Counted from the first letter of the stretch, positions 24,068-33,077 are shown. The stretch: 55,289 nt of DNA from Terrimonas pollutisoli (GCF_029360765.1 NZ_JARKNA010000027.1:1-55289), one strand, 5' to 3'. Translations and numbers: made by a program. Notes: generated by a model not told the origin, from the sequence alone.

Positions 24068-24739
24068 CTAATTTTTTCTTTTTTCAAACATCAGGTCCTT
24101 TACTTTTTCTTTGTCCTCTTTTTCCTTTTTAAGATCGAACATAGTTCCAAATACATGGTCCCAAATAGTGGAACTCACGCCAAATCCATTATGCTCGTTT
24201 TTATAGTGATGCAGGTGATGATTTCGCCAAAGCCCTTTCATCCACTTGAACGGAGGATTCCATGCATGAATAGCATAATGCATAGTGCCATACATAAGAT
24301 ACCCTAAAATAAAGCCGGGGAAAAACATGAAAGTGTTTTCCCGTATCAATAAATACATCAAACCGAAAATGGCTGAAGCAATGATGATGCTTGGAACCGG
24401 CGGCATAAACAAGCGTTGCTTATCTCTTGGATAATGATGGTGATTGCCATGCAAAGTATAAGAGATCTTTTGCGCTACCGGATTTTCACTCACCCAATGG
24501 AAAATAAAACGGTGTGCGATGTATTCAAAAAATGACCAGAAAAACATACCTCCCAAAAAAGTTAGGATGACCCTTGACAGGGAATAATCCAATCTTGTAT
24601 TGCTATAATAAAGCATATAAGCAATAACGGGCAAATACATTCCCCAAATTACCAGGGGATGTGTTTTGGTCAGCATTTCCAGGTAATCGTTTTTAAAGAG
24701 GCGTGCCTGGCCTTTGTTATTAATTTTCTCGAAGTGCAT
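24068..24739 (-). CDS. Fatty acid hydroxylase / sterol desaturase family membrane protein
   Basis: From the ATG at 24739 the product is 223 residues with three or four membrane segments and the di-iron histidine clusters of the family: EYIAHRFIFH, LHGNHHHYPRD, MHYAIHA, and RNHHLHHYKNEHNGFGVSS. It resembles fatty acid 2-hydroxylase-type enzymes that hydroxylate acyl chains of sphingolipids or other lipids, which Bacteroidota do possess; the substrate is inferred. The frame extends 23 codons upstream into the end of the GH9 fusion gene, but a TATCTTTG promoter box lies immediately before the 24739 start and inside that extension. Confidence 0.88.
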   Translation of the reverse strand: MHFEKINNKGQARLFKNDYLEMLTKTHPLVIWGMYLPVIAYMLYYSNTRLDYSLSRVILTFLGGMFFWSFFEYIAHRFIFHWVSENPVAQKISYTLHGNHHHYPRDKQRLFMPPVPSIIIASAIFGLMYLLIRENTFMFFPGFILGYLMYGTMHYAIHAWNPPFKWMKGLWRNHHLHHYKNEHNGFGVSSTIWDHVFGTMFDLKKEKEDKEKVKDLMFEKRKN

Positions 24740-24743
24740 GCCG

Positions 24744-24751
24744 CAAAGATA
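24744..24751 (-). promoter_or_regulatory. Bacteroidota -7 promoter box (TATCTTTG) for the fatty acid hydroxylase
   Basis: A perfect TAnnTTTG match ending four bases before the start codon at 24739, so transcription should begin at about the ATG. This both fixes the start and suggests a leaderless mRNA. Confidence 0.6.
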
Positions 24752-24800
24752 GGAAAAACCCAATGTGGCGTGTGGCTTTACAAAGCTGCCATACATGATT

Positions 24801-27398
24801 TTAATCAAGCTTTAAGAGTTGATCAACCGTCTGAAACTGATATCCTTTTGCTTTAAGATATTTTATTAACCCAGGCAATCGTTTATAAAATTTATCGGTA
24901 CGTGTTGGATCAGTGCCGATATGAAGTAGCAAGATAAAACCCTTGAGACCGGCTGGCTTTTCCAGTTCATAATTAATAATCGACTGATAAATTTCTTCGC
25001 TACTCCGGTAATTTCTCATTTCTGGAGTAGTATAGTCAGCATTACTTTTTGTTCCGGGAGTAAAGTTAATCAACTGGAATCCCAAAGTTTTCGTCCATCC
25101 ACCTATGGCGTCATTATACCATTCATAAGGAGGAAGAAAAAAATGAGCTTTTTCTTTTTTAATGCCGGCCCGGTCCATCTCGTTGTAATTGTCCAGCAGA
25201 TCTTTTGTAAACTCCTCGTTGGATACAAGTAAACTATCCCTTTTATTCCAATCACAGTACAATAAATGCCTGTCGGAATGAGCACCCAAATAATGCTTTT
25301 CATTTTTTAGCTGCTGAACGAACTTCTTAAATAAATTATTACGATAAAAATCTCCGGTAAAGAAAAAAGACGCCCTGACCTTTTCTTTTTTTAATGACTG
25401 AATAATATCATCAGCTCCTTCGGCAAACTCATGACCGGTAAAAACAATAGCCAGATTCTTCTTCGCGGTATCTCCGCGAATGATTGCGCCATGAGACCTC
25501 CCCCAACCCCTTCCGGTAGAGGGGACTTTGCCAGACTCTGATAATTTGTTACTTAATGATTCTTCGAAAGTCTCTCCGCCTGTGGCGGAAGATTTAGCGG
25601 AGGTCACTTCTGCCTCCTTTGCAGCCAGCAAATAAATCAACGAAGCGGTACCATCCATGGTGGGCTCATTGGTACTGTAATCGCCATAATCATCATGATA
25701 TACAACAAGGTCACTTTGAAATTCGGCATATTCATCCGGGTCACTCAGCCTGATTCCGATCAGGTTTTTATAAATATTTCCATAAACAGGGCCATCAACA
25801 AGGCCTCCATCAATCGGGTAATTTTTTAGATGAGTGAATGCTGAATGCGGGTCAACCGATGTATCACCCCATGATGGCAGACCATAAACCATGCTTGTTC
25901 CCCAGGGATTGCAGCCAAAGAGCCAGTCAAAATTGGCTTGCTCCAGTTCTGAAAATGTATTATCACCAGTCAACTCCCTGTACCAATAACATTGAATAGC
26001 AAACGATACAGTTAAATTATTGCTGCACCAGATAAAAGGAATGCCGCGATAGAAAGCGTTTGCTTTTGCTTTGTTCCAAACCCTTTGAATACCCATCCTA
26101 TAATAGCCGACAATTGTATCTCTGCGCCAACCTTTTAATTGTTTAGCTAATTCGTAGTGACCAATATTTATGAATGGATACCATTGGTAATGATTAGCTG
26201 TGTCAGCGCCAAGCCAAGGTGTGATAGGTTCCTGTCTGGCGTATGCAAATGCATCAATAAGATTGGAGGTTCCCGAATTAGCTACTGTTGCTAATTCAAT
26301 ATCATCAACCCAATTTTCTTCTGCATATATGTAGGGAGACTTTACTGAGGCCGATTGAGTTACTCCTTTTTTCCTCAATGCAAAAATATAGGCTGATAAA
26401 GATTTTAGATAAAGGCGTTGACCATATTCGTGATTTTCTTTTTTAAAAATAACTGCTCCCAGTGAGAATGCACTTGAAAATTTACCTGCGGTAGAAGAAG
26501 TTCCTTTGGTATTATTCATAAACTTACCTCTCTGCTGCGGCTCCCCACTTACAAAATACACGGGACGTTCATACCCTCTTCCATAAAAGCTGTCCATCTT
26601 CGGGATCCGCATACCCATATGATCACGGTCATCGGCTATTTGATTAAACAACCAATCATCTTTCGGGTGCATTTTTAATAACCAATCCAGTCCCCACTTA
26701 GCTTCATCCAATACATCGGCCAGTCCATTTTTACCGTCCAGGCCATTCGCCAGTTTTTCATCCGCGAAGACCTGTGGAAAATCCCGGTACGACATCAATA
26801 AATGATACGTAGCATTTGCAGACGTGGCGGAATATTGCAAATAATCAGATGCATCATGCCAACCGCCGACAACATCAATTCGTGTGCTGTCTTTTATGCC
26901 GGCCTTTTCGCCATACAAAACATAACCATCCCGGGTATGGCAACTATCTTTCAAAAAAGGATTAAACCCTGATCGCTGCTGGCGCATATAACGCAAACAA
27001 AAATCAGCGGCGCCTTTATAAACATCTTCTCCGATTTCAAATTCTGGCGATTGGGTACCGCCTGCCTGCAAATAATACCGTCCCGGTTTTTTGAAAAACG
27101 AAAAGTTTAGCCGGTAGGTTTGTTTAAATGGTCCATATTCGCCAAACGGGTTTCCAACCTTACCGGAAGTAGCAATTTTTTTTGTGATTGCATCGATCAA
27201 TTGCCAATTGCTAACACTTCGACTATCGCTCAGTGTCGATTGCTCTTTGCTTCCCCATACAGCTACTTTGACGCCACCGGGAGTATAGCCTAATTGATTA
27301 ATTCTGATCCAGGCTTTGGGAGCCTGCTTCCTTCCTGTTGTAGTAAATGAAAACAACAAAACAATAAACAACAATCGATACATAACTGATACTTTCAA
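24801..27398 (-). CDS. Glycoside hydrolase family 9 fused to a polysaccharide deacetylase-like domain
   Basis: The 865-residue secreted protein has a signal peptide (about 1-21), a CelD_N Ig-like domain (about 25-125), and a GH9 catalytic domain (about 125-595) with the paired aspartates Asp182 and Asp185 in GGWHDASDY and the likely acid Glu578 in NEPTMDGTA. After a linker rich in repeat-derived sequence (about 598-640), a second domain (about 645-865) resembles a carbohydrate esterase 4 fold: LAIVFTGHEFAEGADD, then ASFFFTGDFYRN and GAHSDRHLLYCDW. The usual CE4 catalytic Asp-Asp pair (TFDDG) is TGHEF here. GH9 enzymes cut beta-1,4-glucans such as cellulose or xyloglucan; the deacetylase domain could act on an acetylated partner glycan. 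Confidence 0.87.
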   Translation of the reverse strand: MKVSVMYRLLFIVLLFSFTTTGRKQAPKAWIRINQLGYTPGGVKVAVWGSKEQSTLSDSRSVSNWQLIDAITKKIATSGKVGNPFGEYGPFKQTYRLNFSFFKKPGRYYLQAGGTQSPEFEIGEDVYKGAADFCLRYMRQQRSGFNPFLKDSCHTRDGYVLYGEKAGIKDSTRIDVVGGWHDASDYLQYSATSANATYHLLMSYRDFPQVFADEKLANGLDGKNGLADVLDEAKWGLDWLLKMHPKDDWLFNQIADDRDHMGMRIPKMDSFYGRGYERPVYFVSGEPQQRGKFMNNTKGTSSTAGKFSSAFSLGAVIFKKENHEYGQRLYLKSLSAYIFALRKKGVTQSASVKSPYIYAEENWVDDIELATVANSGTSNLIDAFAYARQEPITPWLGADTANHYQWYPFINIGHYELAKQLKGWRRDTIVGYYRMGIQRVWNKAKANAFYRGIPFIWCSNNLTVSFAIQCYWYRELTGDNTFSELEQANFDWLFGCNPWGTSMVYGLPSWGDTSVDPHSAFTHLKNYPIDGGLVDGPVYGNIYKNLIGIRLSDPDEYAEFQSDLVVYHDDYGDYSTNEPTMDGTASLIYLLAAKEAEVTSAKSSATGGETFEESLSNKLSESGKVPSTGRGWGRSHGAIIRGDTAKKNLAIVFTGHEFAEGADDIIQSLKKEKVRASFFFTGDFYRNNLFKKFVQQLKNEKHYLGAHSDRHLLYCDWNKRDSLLVSNEEFTKDLLDNYNEMDRAGIKKEKAHFFLPPYEWYNDAIGGWTKTLGFQLINFTPGTKSNADYTTPEMRNYRSSEEIYQSIINYELEKPAGLKGFILLLHIGTDPTRTDKFYKRLPGLIKYLKAKGYQFQTVDQLLKLD
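25499..25526. repeat. C-rich dispersed repeat inside the GH9 fusion gene
   Basis: CTCCCCCAACCCCTTCCGGT followed by AGAGGGGAC is a copy of the repeat at 7022-7056. It encodes part of the linker (GKVPSTGRGWGRSHG) on the minus strand. Confidence 0.5.
25575..25589. repeat. Palindromic repeat TCCGCC/GGCGGA inside the GH9 fusion gene
   Basis: TCCGCC and GGCGGA flank TGT. It encodes SSATGGE in the linker between the GH9 and deacetylase-like domains. Confidence 0.5.
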
Positions 27399-27514
27399 TT
27401 GAAAATGGAAAAGTTACACAACTTTGATCATTCCATACAATGCGTTTATTTGCGTGTAGCACCTAATAATAACTAAAAACTTTTCCTTTCTTTGCTGCCA
27501 AATTGAATGCTGCT

Positions 27515-28522
27515 ATGAAGCTAGTTACCTACCTTAAAGACAATCACGAGCAACTGGGCGTCTTAATCAACGGGTTTGTCTATGATATGGAAGTGTTACA
27601 CCCCGACCTCCCCAACAGTATGAATATGTTTTTGACGTATTGGGAAGACTCTTACCCGGTGGCCCAGGCTGGCGCATTGATGCTGCAGGAAGGAACAAGA
27701 ACAAGCAATAAACGACAATCCATAAACGAAGTGCAACTGTTAGCTCCGGTACCCTTTCCCACTTCCTGCCGCGATGGCTATGCGTTTCGCCAGCATGTAG
27801 CAGCTGCCCGCCGCAATCGTAAGGTCGAAATGATCCCGGAGTTTGATCAATACCCGATTTTTTATTTCACCAATCATCACAGCATACAGGGACCCGGCGA
27901 GGTTAGGTGCATGCCGGATCATTTTGAAAAACTGGATTTTGAACTGGAGGCAGCCATTGTTATATGCAAACATGGACGAAACATCAGGGCGGAAGAAGCT
28001 GATGAATATATCGGCGGGCTGATGATTATGAATGACCTGAGTGCACGGAGACTTCAAATGGAAGAAATGTTGCTGAATCTTGGTCCTGCAAAAGGAAAAG
28101 ATTTTTCAACAGCAATAGGCCCCTGGCTTGTGACATTAGATGAGCTGCATGAATGGGAAACTCCTGGCAAGGAAAATCACAAAGGCAAAAGCTGGAACTT
28201 GAAGATGAAATGTTGGGTAAATGGTCAACAAGTAAGCGAAGGCAATTTGGGCGATATGGATTGGACCTTTGCAGAGATTATTGAACGAGCTTCTTATGGC
28301 GTAGATCTGTACCCCGGCGATGTAATTGGTAGCGGTACGGTAGGAACCGGTTGCTTCCTGGAATTAAATGGCACAGGCAAATTAAATGATCCTAATTATA
28401 TTGAGCAATGGCTGCAGCCAAATGATATTGTTGAAATGGAAATTGATGCATTAGGAAAATTGAGTAACACGATTGTGGCGGAAGACACAGACTGGAGCAT
28501 ATTGAAGCAAAAAAAAGCATAA
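27515..28522 (+). CDS. Fumarylacetoacetate hydrolase family protein
   Basis: From the ATG at 27515 the product is 335 residues with an N-terminal domain and a FAH catalytic domain. Metal-site features include DFELEAAIVICKHGRNI (glutamates near residues 146-150) and MIMNDLSARRLQMEE, plus KGKDFSTAIGPWLVT and GDVIGSGTVGTGCFLELNG near the end. The family splits C-C bonds of beta-diketo acids or hydrolyses related acylpyruvates with Mg. In many Bacteroidota this gene sits with homogentisate-pathway enzymes; here the next gene, overlapping by one base, is a flavin reductase. The TTG at 27503 would extend it by four residues and is less likely. Confidence 0.87.
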   Translation: MKLVTYLKDNHEQLGVLINGFVYDMEVLHPDLPNSMNMFLTYWEDSYPVAQAGALMLQEGTRTSNKRQSINEVQLLAPVPFPTSCRDGYAFRQHVAAARRNRKVEMIPEFDQYPIFYFTNHHSIQGPGEVRCMPDHFEKLDFELEAAIVICKHGRNIRAEEADEYIGGLMIMNDLSARRLQMEEMLLNLGPAKGKDFSTAIGPWLVTLDELHEWETPGKENHKGKSWNLKMKCWVNGQQVSEGNLGDMDWTFAEIIERASYGVDLYPGDVIGSGTVGTGCFLELNGTGKLNDPNYIEQWLQPNDIVEMEIDALGKLSNTIVAEDTDWSILKQKKA

Positions 28523-29427
28523 TGGTTTTTGATTTAAAAGATTTAAAACCTGCTGAAAAGCAATATTACCTGCAGCATGTAATTGCTCCCAGGCCTATTT
28601 GTTTTGCTTCGACCATCGATAAAGAAGGGAATGTAAATCTCAGCCCCTTCAGCTTTTTTAATCTATTCTCTACCAACCCGCCTATAGTTATTTTTTCACC
28701 GGCAAGAAGGATTAGAGACAATACGACCAAGCATACTTTGCAAAATGTGCAGGAAGTTCCTGAAGTGGTGATCAATATCGTTACCTATGACATGGTGCAA
28801 CAAACTTCATTGGCCAGTTGCGAATACCCGAAATACATAAACGAGTTTAATAAGGCGGGCTTCACGGCAATACCTGCAACTCTTGTAAAACCGCCGATGG
28901 TAAAAGAAAGTAAAGTCAACCTGGAATGCAGGGTGCTCGAAATAAAACCGCTGGGAACTGAAGGAGGTGCAGGCAACCTGGTTATATGCGAAGTAATGCG
29001 GATGCATATTAATGATAGCTTGCTGGATGCTACTTCGACTACCGCCCAGGGTTTGCCAAAAATAGATCAGCGAAAAATCAATCATGTAGCAAGACTGGGT
29101 GCCGATTGGTATTGCCAGGTAAACGAACAAAACCTCTTCCTGATCGAAAAACCCAATACCCAGTTGGGCATTGGCATCGATAGCTTGCCTGAAGCCATCA
29201 GGAACAGCAAAATACTTTCAGGCAATGACCTGGGGCAGCTAGCCAATGTACAGGAGCTACCTTCGATTGACCCATCCTTTGATGACGACCATTTAAAACA
29301 AATCATCCAGTACTATAATCTTAATCCGGATGAGATGGAAAGAGAGCTTCACCTGCATGCAAAAAAACTATTAAGCAAAGGAAAAGTACAGGATGCATGG
29401 CAGGTATTACTAGCCAGTGCCCAGTGA
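28522..29427 (+). CDS. Flavin reductase family protein
   Basis: The 301-residue protein starts with an ATG that shares its first base with the last base of the upstream stop codon, so translation is likely coupled. The N-terminal 200 residues match the FMN-binding split-barrel flavin reductase fold: APRPICFASTIDKEGNVNLSPFSFFNLFSTNPPIVIFSPAR, then NVQEVPEVVINIVTYDMVQQ and LECRVLEIKPLG. The C-terminal 70 residues are helical and specific to this Bacteroidota subfamily. It may supply reduced flavin to an oxygenase or act as an oxidoreductase in aromatic or amino acid degradation together with the FAH-like enzyme. Confidence 0.87.
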   Translation: MVFDLKDLKPAEKQYYLQHVIAPRPICFASTIDKEGNVNLSPFSFFNLFSTNPPIVIFSPARRIRDNTTKHTLQNVQEVPEVVINIVTYDMVQQTSLASCEYPKYINEFNKAGFTAIPATLVKPPMVKESKVNLECRVLEIKPLGTEGGAGNLVICEVMRMHINDSLLDATSTTAQGLPKIDQRKINHVARLGADWYCQVNEQNLFLIEKPNTQLGIGIDSLPEAIRNSKILSGNDLGQLANVQELPSIDPSFDDDHLKQIIQYYNLNPDEMERELHLHAKKLLSKGKVQDAWQVLLASAQ

Positions 29428-29593
29428 TACGGTTAAGATAGAAGAGGTGTGAGCTATATAACGGTTCGTTCGCATTAGCTCTATTAATTTACTTCCCCTT
29501 CTAGTCTTTTGAAGATATTTCTCTGTCGGCAACTTTCTTTAAAAAGCTACCAATTCAGATAACGCAATTATGACATATTCTTTGTAACTTATG

Positions 29594-29834
29594 AAAGAGT
29601 AGGTTAATTTAGGAGTGAAGCCATAAACTTCTTAATTAACAACCTTCCTTATTCTGCTTCGCCCCTGTGTTCAACGAATTGTGCCTTTTCTGCATGGTCC
29701 TTAATACCCCGTCCAAACTTTGCGTCAGTTTAGTGGATATGCTTTTTGTCACTTGTCATATTCAGAGTAAGAAAAGCCTGTTATAGATTCACCCGATAGC
29801 CCTGAAAAAAATTTGCATTTTAGCACAATACTTT
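29594..29834 (+). repeat. 241-bp direct repeat, left copy (target duplication of the IS)
   Basis: This segment (starting AAAGAGTAGG, ending AATACTTT) appears identical to 31485-31725 by eye over the full length. It directly abuts the left end of the IS element. The upstream spacer at 29428-29593 holds no gene. The pair is best read as an unusually long target duplication. One further flanking G is shared, leaving a one-base ambiguity. Confidence 0.85.
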
Positions 29835-31484
29835 CCTGAGTTCCGCACTGGGACACCCAATTCTAAATTTTGAATAACTCCAGCAATTTTATCTGTTCCT
29901 CGTTAGGAAGGTGCAGCCTGGATTCCGTGGATTTTGAGATTGGAGCTTCGATTGTGATTTTAAATATCGTGTTGGCAATATCAATGGCTTTTTCCGGTGA
30001 GAGGTGGCTTTTTGCGGCTTGTAATTGTCGCTCCAGTTCTTTATAAATTTTATATGCACAAAAGGCAATACAGATATGTGCTTCAATCCTATTGCGGAGC
30101 CGGTGATAGATGGGTCGTATGCGTAAATCTGTTTTAGATATCCGGAAGGCCTTCTCAATCTTCCATAAGTGGCCATAGTTTACAATCACTTCCTCTTTGT
30201 TCATTTTGGTATTGGTGATGTAGCCCTTTAATCCATCCCATTTTTGGTCGGCATGGTATTTATCGTAGTTGATGCTGATTTGTACATCACCATTGAGCTG
30301 GAGGTATTTATTATAACCCCTGTTATTGATATTCTGTTTGGTGAGTTTCCCACGGACGATACTGCGTTCTAGTTTTTGCAGGCCCTTCTTTCTATTGGCT
30401 GCGTCTTTCTTTGCTCTTGATTCGGAGTAGCTCACTATCAGTTTGGTATGTTCATCTCTTACCAGCTCTGCGCTCTGCCCGTTTTCCAGCGACAACGCCA
30501 ACACCTGGCGTTTGATGGAATCTTTTTCATTTTTAATTCGTGCGCCAAGAATATATTCATATTGCTTGCTTTGAAGTTCTTGCAGATTAGCATTGGACAA
30601 CAAACCGGCATCGGCGATGACTACCAGTTTGTCCAGCTTATACTTTGCTTTAAATACTTCAATGACCGGTAGCATCGTATGACCTTCAAACTTGTTACCT
30701 TCAAAAATTTCATAGGCCAATGGATAGCCATCAATGCTTACCAGTAGACCCAACAATATCTGTGGATGTTGATGTTTGCCTTCTTTTGAAAAACCTGTTT
30801 TGCGAAGATCATCTTCGTCTTCAATCTCAAAGTACAGGGTGGTGACATCGTAAAAAACAATGCTCAGGTCATTGTTCAACAATTGCAGTGTGTGTTGGTA
30901 ACTGATTTGCTGAATCGTTTCCTTCTGGCTGTCATTTAGTTTATCGAGGTAGCGGTAGATCTTATCGACTTCAATAGAGATGCCCTTGTATTTAAACAGG
31001 TAGTCCGTGGTTTTGAGTTTGCTCACTGGATTGACCAGTCGTGCAATCACCAAATGCCGGAATAATTCATCTTTGATCTGTGTAAATCCGATCTCCCCAA
31101 ACAGTTTTCCCAGGACCAATTCCGGGCCAACCAATTGAATCTGTTTGATGCCTTTGAAAAACAAATCTACAATCTGCTTCTCCTGTTCAATATCAAAATT
31201 GAACAACTGTTGCCCGGTAAGCTTGGGAATAAGCTTCTCTGCCTGTCGGACCAAGTCTGCTATCACGGAAGGATCACTTGAACTACCCATCGTCCTGGCA
31301 ACACGGTATTTGCCAGAACTCTTATCAATAACCTGGACACTAACTAAACCGCTCTTGTTAGGTTTCTTGCGAACAAACATCTCCAAAATTAGGACTGGGA
31401 CACCCAAAATGGAGGCATCGACTCAATAGCAGCAAGGGTTTCAAAAGAAAACTCTCAATTTTTCAAAAAAGTGCGGAAGTCAGG
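29835..31484 (-). mobile_element. IS1634-family insertion sequence, 1650 bp, complete
   Basis: The element is bounded by imperfect terminal inverted repeats of 15 bases: CCTGAGTTCCGCACT at 29835-29849 and AGTGCGGAAGTCAGG at 31470-31484 (one mismatch). It encodes one transposase on the minus strand. A 13-base direct copy of ACTGGGACACCCA sits near both ends (29847-29859 and 31394-31406). Both flanks carry an identical 241-bp sequence. Intact ends and a full-length transposase suggest a recent, possibly active insertion. Confidence 0.85.
29863..31380 (-). CDS. IS1634-family transposase
   Basis: The protein (505 residues from the ATG at 31380; nine more if the ATG at 31407 is used) is a DDE transposase of the IS4-like superfamily. 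The first Asp lies in IVFYDVTTLYFE, the second in LVVIADAGLLSNANLQ, and the glutamate in HLWKIEKAFRISKTDLRIRPIYHRLRNRIEAHICIAF, the last being the diagnostic C-terminal block of the IS1634 family. The frame is intact, so the product should be functional. The longer start would put the first codons inside the ACTGGGACACCCA repeat. It is the only gene of the element. Confidence 0.9.
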   Translation of the reverse strand: MFVRKKPNKSGLVSVQVIDKSSGKYRVARTMGSSSDPSVIADLVRQAEKLIPKLTGQQLFNFDIEQEKQIVDLFFKGIKQIQLVGPELVLGKLFGEIGFTQIKDELFRHLVIARLVNPVSKLKTTDYLFKYKGISIEVDKIYRYLDKLNDSQKETIQQISYQHTLQLLNNDLSIVFYDVTTLYFEIEDEDDLRKTGFSKEGKHQHPQILLGLLVSIDGYPLAYEIFEGNKFEGHTMLPVIEVFKAKYKLDKLVVIADAGLLSNANLQELQSKQYEYILGARIKNEKDSIKRQVLALSLENGQSAELVRDEHTKLIVSYSESRAKKDAANRKKGLQKLERSIVRGKLTKQNINNRGYNKYLQLNGDVQISINYDKYHADQKWDGLKGYITNTKMNKEEVIVNYGHLWKIEKAFRISKTDLRIRPIYHRLRNRIEAHICIAFCAYKIYKELERQLQAAKSHLSPEKAIDIANTIFKITIEAPISKSTESRLHLPNEEQIKLLELFKI

Positions 31485-31725
31485 AAAGAGTAGGTTAATT
31501 TAGGAGTGAAGCCATAAACTTCTTAATTAACAACCTTCCTTATTCTGCTTCGCCCCTGTGTTCAACGAATTGTGCCTTTTCTGCATGGTCCTTAATACCC
31601 CGTCCAAACTTTGCGTCAGTTTAGTGGATATGCTTTTTGTCACTTGTCATATTCAGAGTAAGAAAAGCCTGTTATAGATTCACCCGATAGCCCTGAAAAA
31701 AATTTGCATTTTAGCACAATACTTT
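31485..31725 (+). repeat. 241-bp direct repeat, right copy (target duplication of the IS)
   Basis: Identical by eye to 29594-29834. This copy remains joined to the downstream gene at 31704, including its proposed start codon and signal-peptide N-terminus, so that gene was probably not disrupted by the insertion. Confidence 0.85.
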
Positions 31726-32093
31726 TATTGTTACTGGCATTTTCTGTTTTCTCCCAGGAGATAGTTAAAAACCGGGAATATTTTTCTGCCAAAAGCAAAC
31801 GACAGCGAAGCGGCGCCAGGATAATGCTGATTGGAGGAGCGGCACTTGTCGGCGCCGGATTTTTAATTGGCGACCGGAAAGAATCTTCTTTTGATGATGC
31901 CGCTACCGGTGTTATTATAGGCGGCGGCGGCGTATTGCTTATGATTGGCAGCGAACCGGTCTTTATTGCATCTTCAAAAAATAAAAGAAAAGCTATGTCT
32001 CTTTCATTTAAAAATGTACCTATTCCGCAAATAAAAAACAGCAGTATGGTATACCAATCCATGCCTGCTGTTTCAATTCAATTGAACTTATAA
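31704..32093 (+). CDS. Hypothetical small secreted or membrane protein
   Basis: The 129-residue product would start with TTG at 31704, because no ATG precedes the hydrophobic signal-like segment (STILLLLLAFSVFSQ). The body has two glycine-rich hydrophobic stretches (IMLIGGAALVGAGFLIGD and GVIIGGGGVLLMIGSEPVF), suggesting membrane-inserted hairpins, and a C-terminus of alternating polar residues. The first eight codons lie in the right copy of the IS target duplication. I do not recognise a family. Because the 5' end coincides with the duplication, the annotated start should be regarded as uncertain. A tail-to-tail DUF4197 gene follows directly. Confidence 0.6.
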   Translation: MHFSTILLLLLAFSVFSQEIVKNREYFSAKSKRQRSGARIMLIGGAALVGAGFLIGDRKESSFDDAATGVIIGGGGVLLMIGSEPVFIASSKNKRKAMSLSFKNVPIPQIKNSSMVYQSMPAVSIQLNL

Positions 32094-32816
32094 TTATTTT
32101 CCTCCAAACACTTTTTTCAAAATATCACTTGTCCTGGCCAATGGGTTAGCCCTGATATTCGCTTCTTCTTTGGCCACCTGGTCAAACAAAGCATCAACCG
32201 CCTTGCCTACAACAAATGAAGTAAGATCGGGGTCTACTTTTTTGAAAGTTGTGGGAAATTTATTGTAGCTAGTTACAATATCATCGTAGTATTTTGTGGC
32301 TTCTACTTTGTCCAATGAAGTTTGAACAGAAGGAGTAAATGCTGCGATCAATTTTTGAGAAGTCTTTTGTTTGAAATATTGCGTTGCCGCATCTTTATTT
32401 CCTTTTACAATATTCAAAGCATCCGTCAGTGTCATCTCTTTAATCGCATCCACAAAAATGGGTTTTGCAAAAGCCACTGCATCTTCAGCACCCCTATTAA
32501 TGGCAAGAATGGCCTTATCTACCTGCGCACCCATACCCGCACTTCTCAGCGTGGTCTCTATTTTTTTCGCATCGGGTGGCAGCAGCATTTTATAGATTTC
32601 GCTGCCAAAAAAGCCATCGGTTTTATTCAGGTTCAACACGGCATTGGTTACCCCCTGTGTTAAAGCTTCTTTTATTCCCTGGCCGGCTTCGGCTTCGGTA
32701 ACTCCTGAGCCGGTAACCTTTGAAAGTATTTTTGGCAATTTTATTTGTGAAAAAGAAGTGGCCGGTAAAATGGCCATCGTTAAAAACAGAGAAACAAAAC
32801 AGATTTTCGTTTTCAT
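32094..32816 (-). CDS. DUF4197 domain-containing secreted protein
   Basis: From the ATG at 32816 the product is 240 residues with a signal peptide (about 1-22, ending SFSQ). The DUF4197 domain fills the rest: GIKEALTQGVTNAVLNLNKTDGFFGSEIYKMLLPPDAKKIE near the start, then GAEDAVAFAKPIFVDAIKEMTLTDALNIVKGNKDAATQYFKQKT, and the ending SFVVGKAVDALFDQVAKEEANIRANPLARTSDILKKVFG. This is a helical periplasmic or outer-membrane-associated domain of unknown function found across Bacteroidota and Proteobacteria. The longer open frame (to 32876) spans a dispersed palindromic repeat and is unlikely. Confidence 0.87.
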   Translation of the reverse strand: MKTKICFVSLFLTMAILPATSFSQIKLPKILSKVTGSGVTEAEAGQGIKEALTQGVTNAVLNLNKTDGFFGSEIYKMLLPPDAKKIETTLRSAGMGAQVDKAILAINRGAEDAVAFAKPIFVDAIKEMTLTDALNIVKGNKDAATQYFKQKTSQKLIAAFTPSVQTSLDKVEATKYYDDIVTSYNKFPTTFKKVDPDLTSFVVGKAVDALFDQVAKEEANIRANPLARTSDILKKVFGGK

Positions 32817-32839
32817 TTGATATTTTTTATTGTTTTTAG

Positions 32840-32858
32840 CTCCCGAGGCTATCGGGAG
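32840..32858. repeat. Dispersed palindrome with CTCCCGA/TCGGGAG arms
   Basis: Arms of seven bases around a 5-base centre, followed by AATTC. Related to the perfect palindrome at 15267-15284. It is about 25 bases before the DUF4197 start. Confidence 0.55.
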
Positions 32859-33077
32859 AATTCGCCAAAGAATCATTCCGTTTGTAAGAAGCTATTTTTT
32901 GGCTCATTTCATCAGTATTAGTTTAAAAATTGAGGATCAAAATAGTGGCAGAAACCCGTATTTCCAACCATCACCATTTTCTTTGACGATAGTTTAAGAC
33001 TTTTAGTGTGCTGGCGGGTAAAATTTCTTGCAGGAAGCACTGTTTCAAACGGATTTCCCTGTTTTTTCAATAAAGCG

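Noticed and set aside
29594..31725. Composite transposon flanked by long inverted or direct IS copies
   Set aside because: Only one transposase exists, and the 241-bp repeats contain no transposase or terminal repeats; long target duplication is simpler.
31640..32062. 140-residue minus-strand open frame opposite the small hypothetical gene
   Set aside because: It spans the end of the target duplication and the antisense of a signal-peptide gene, and has no family character.
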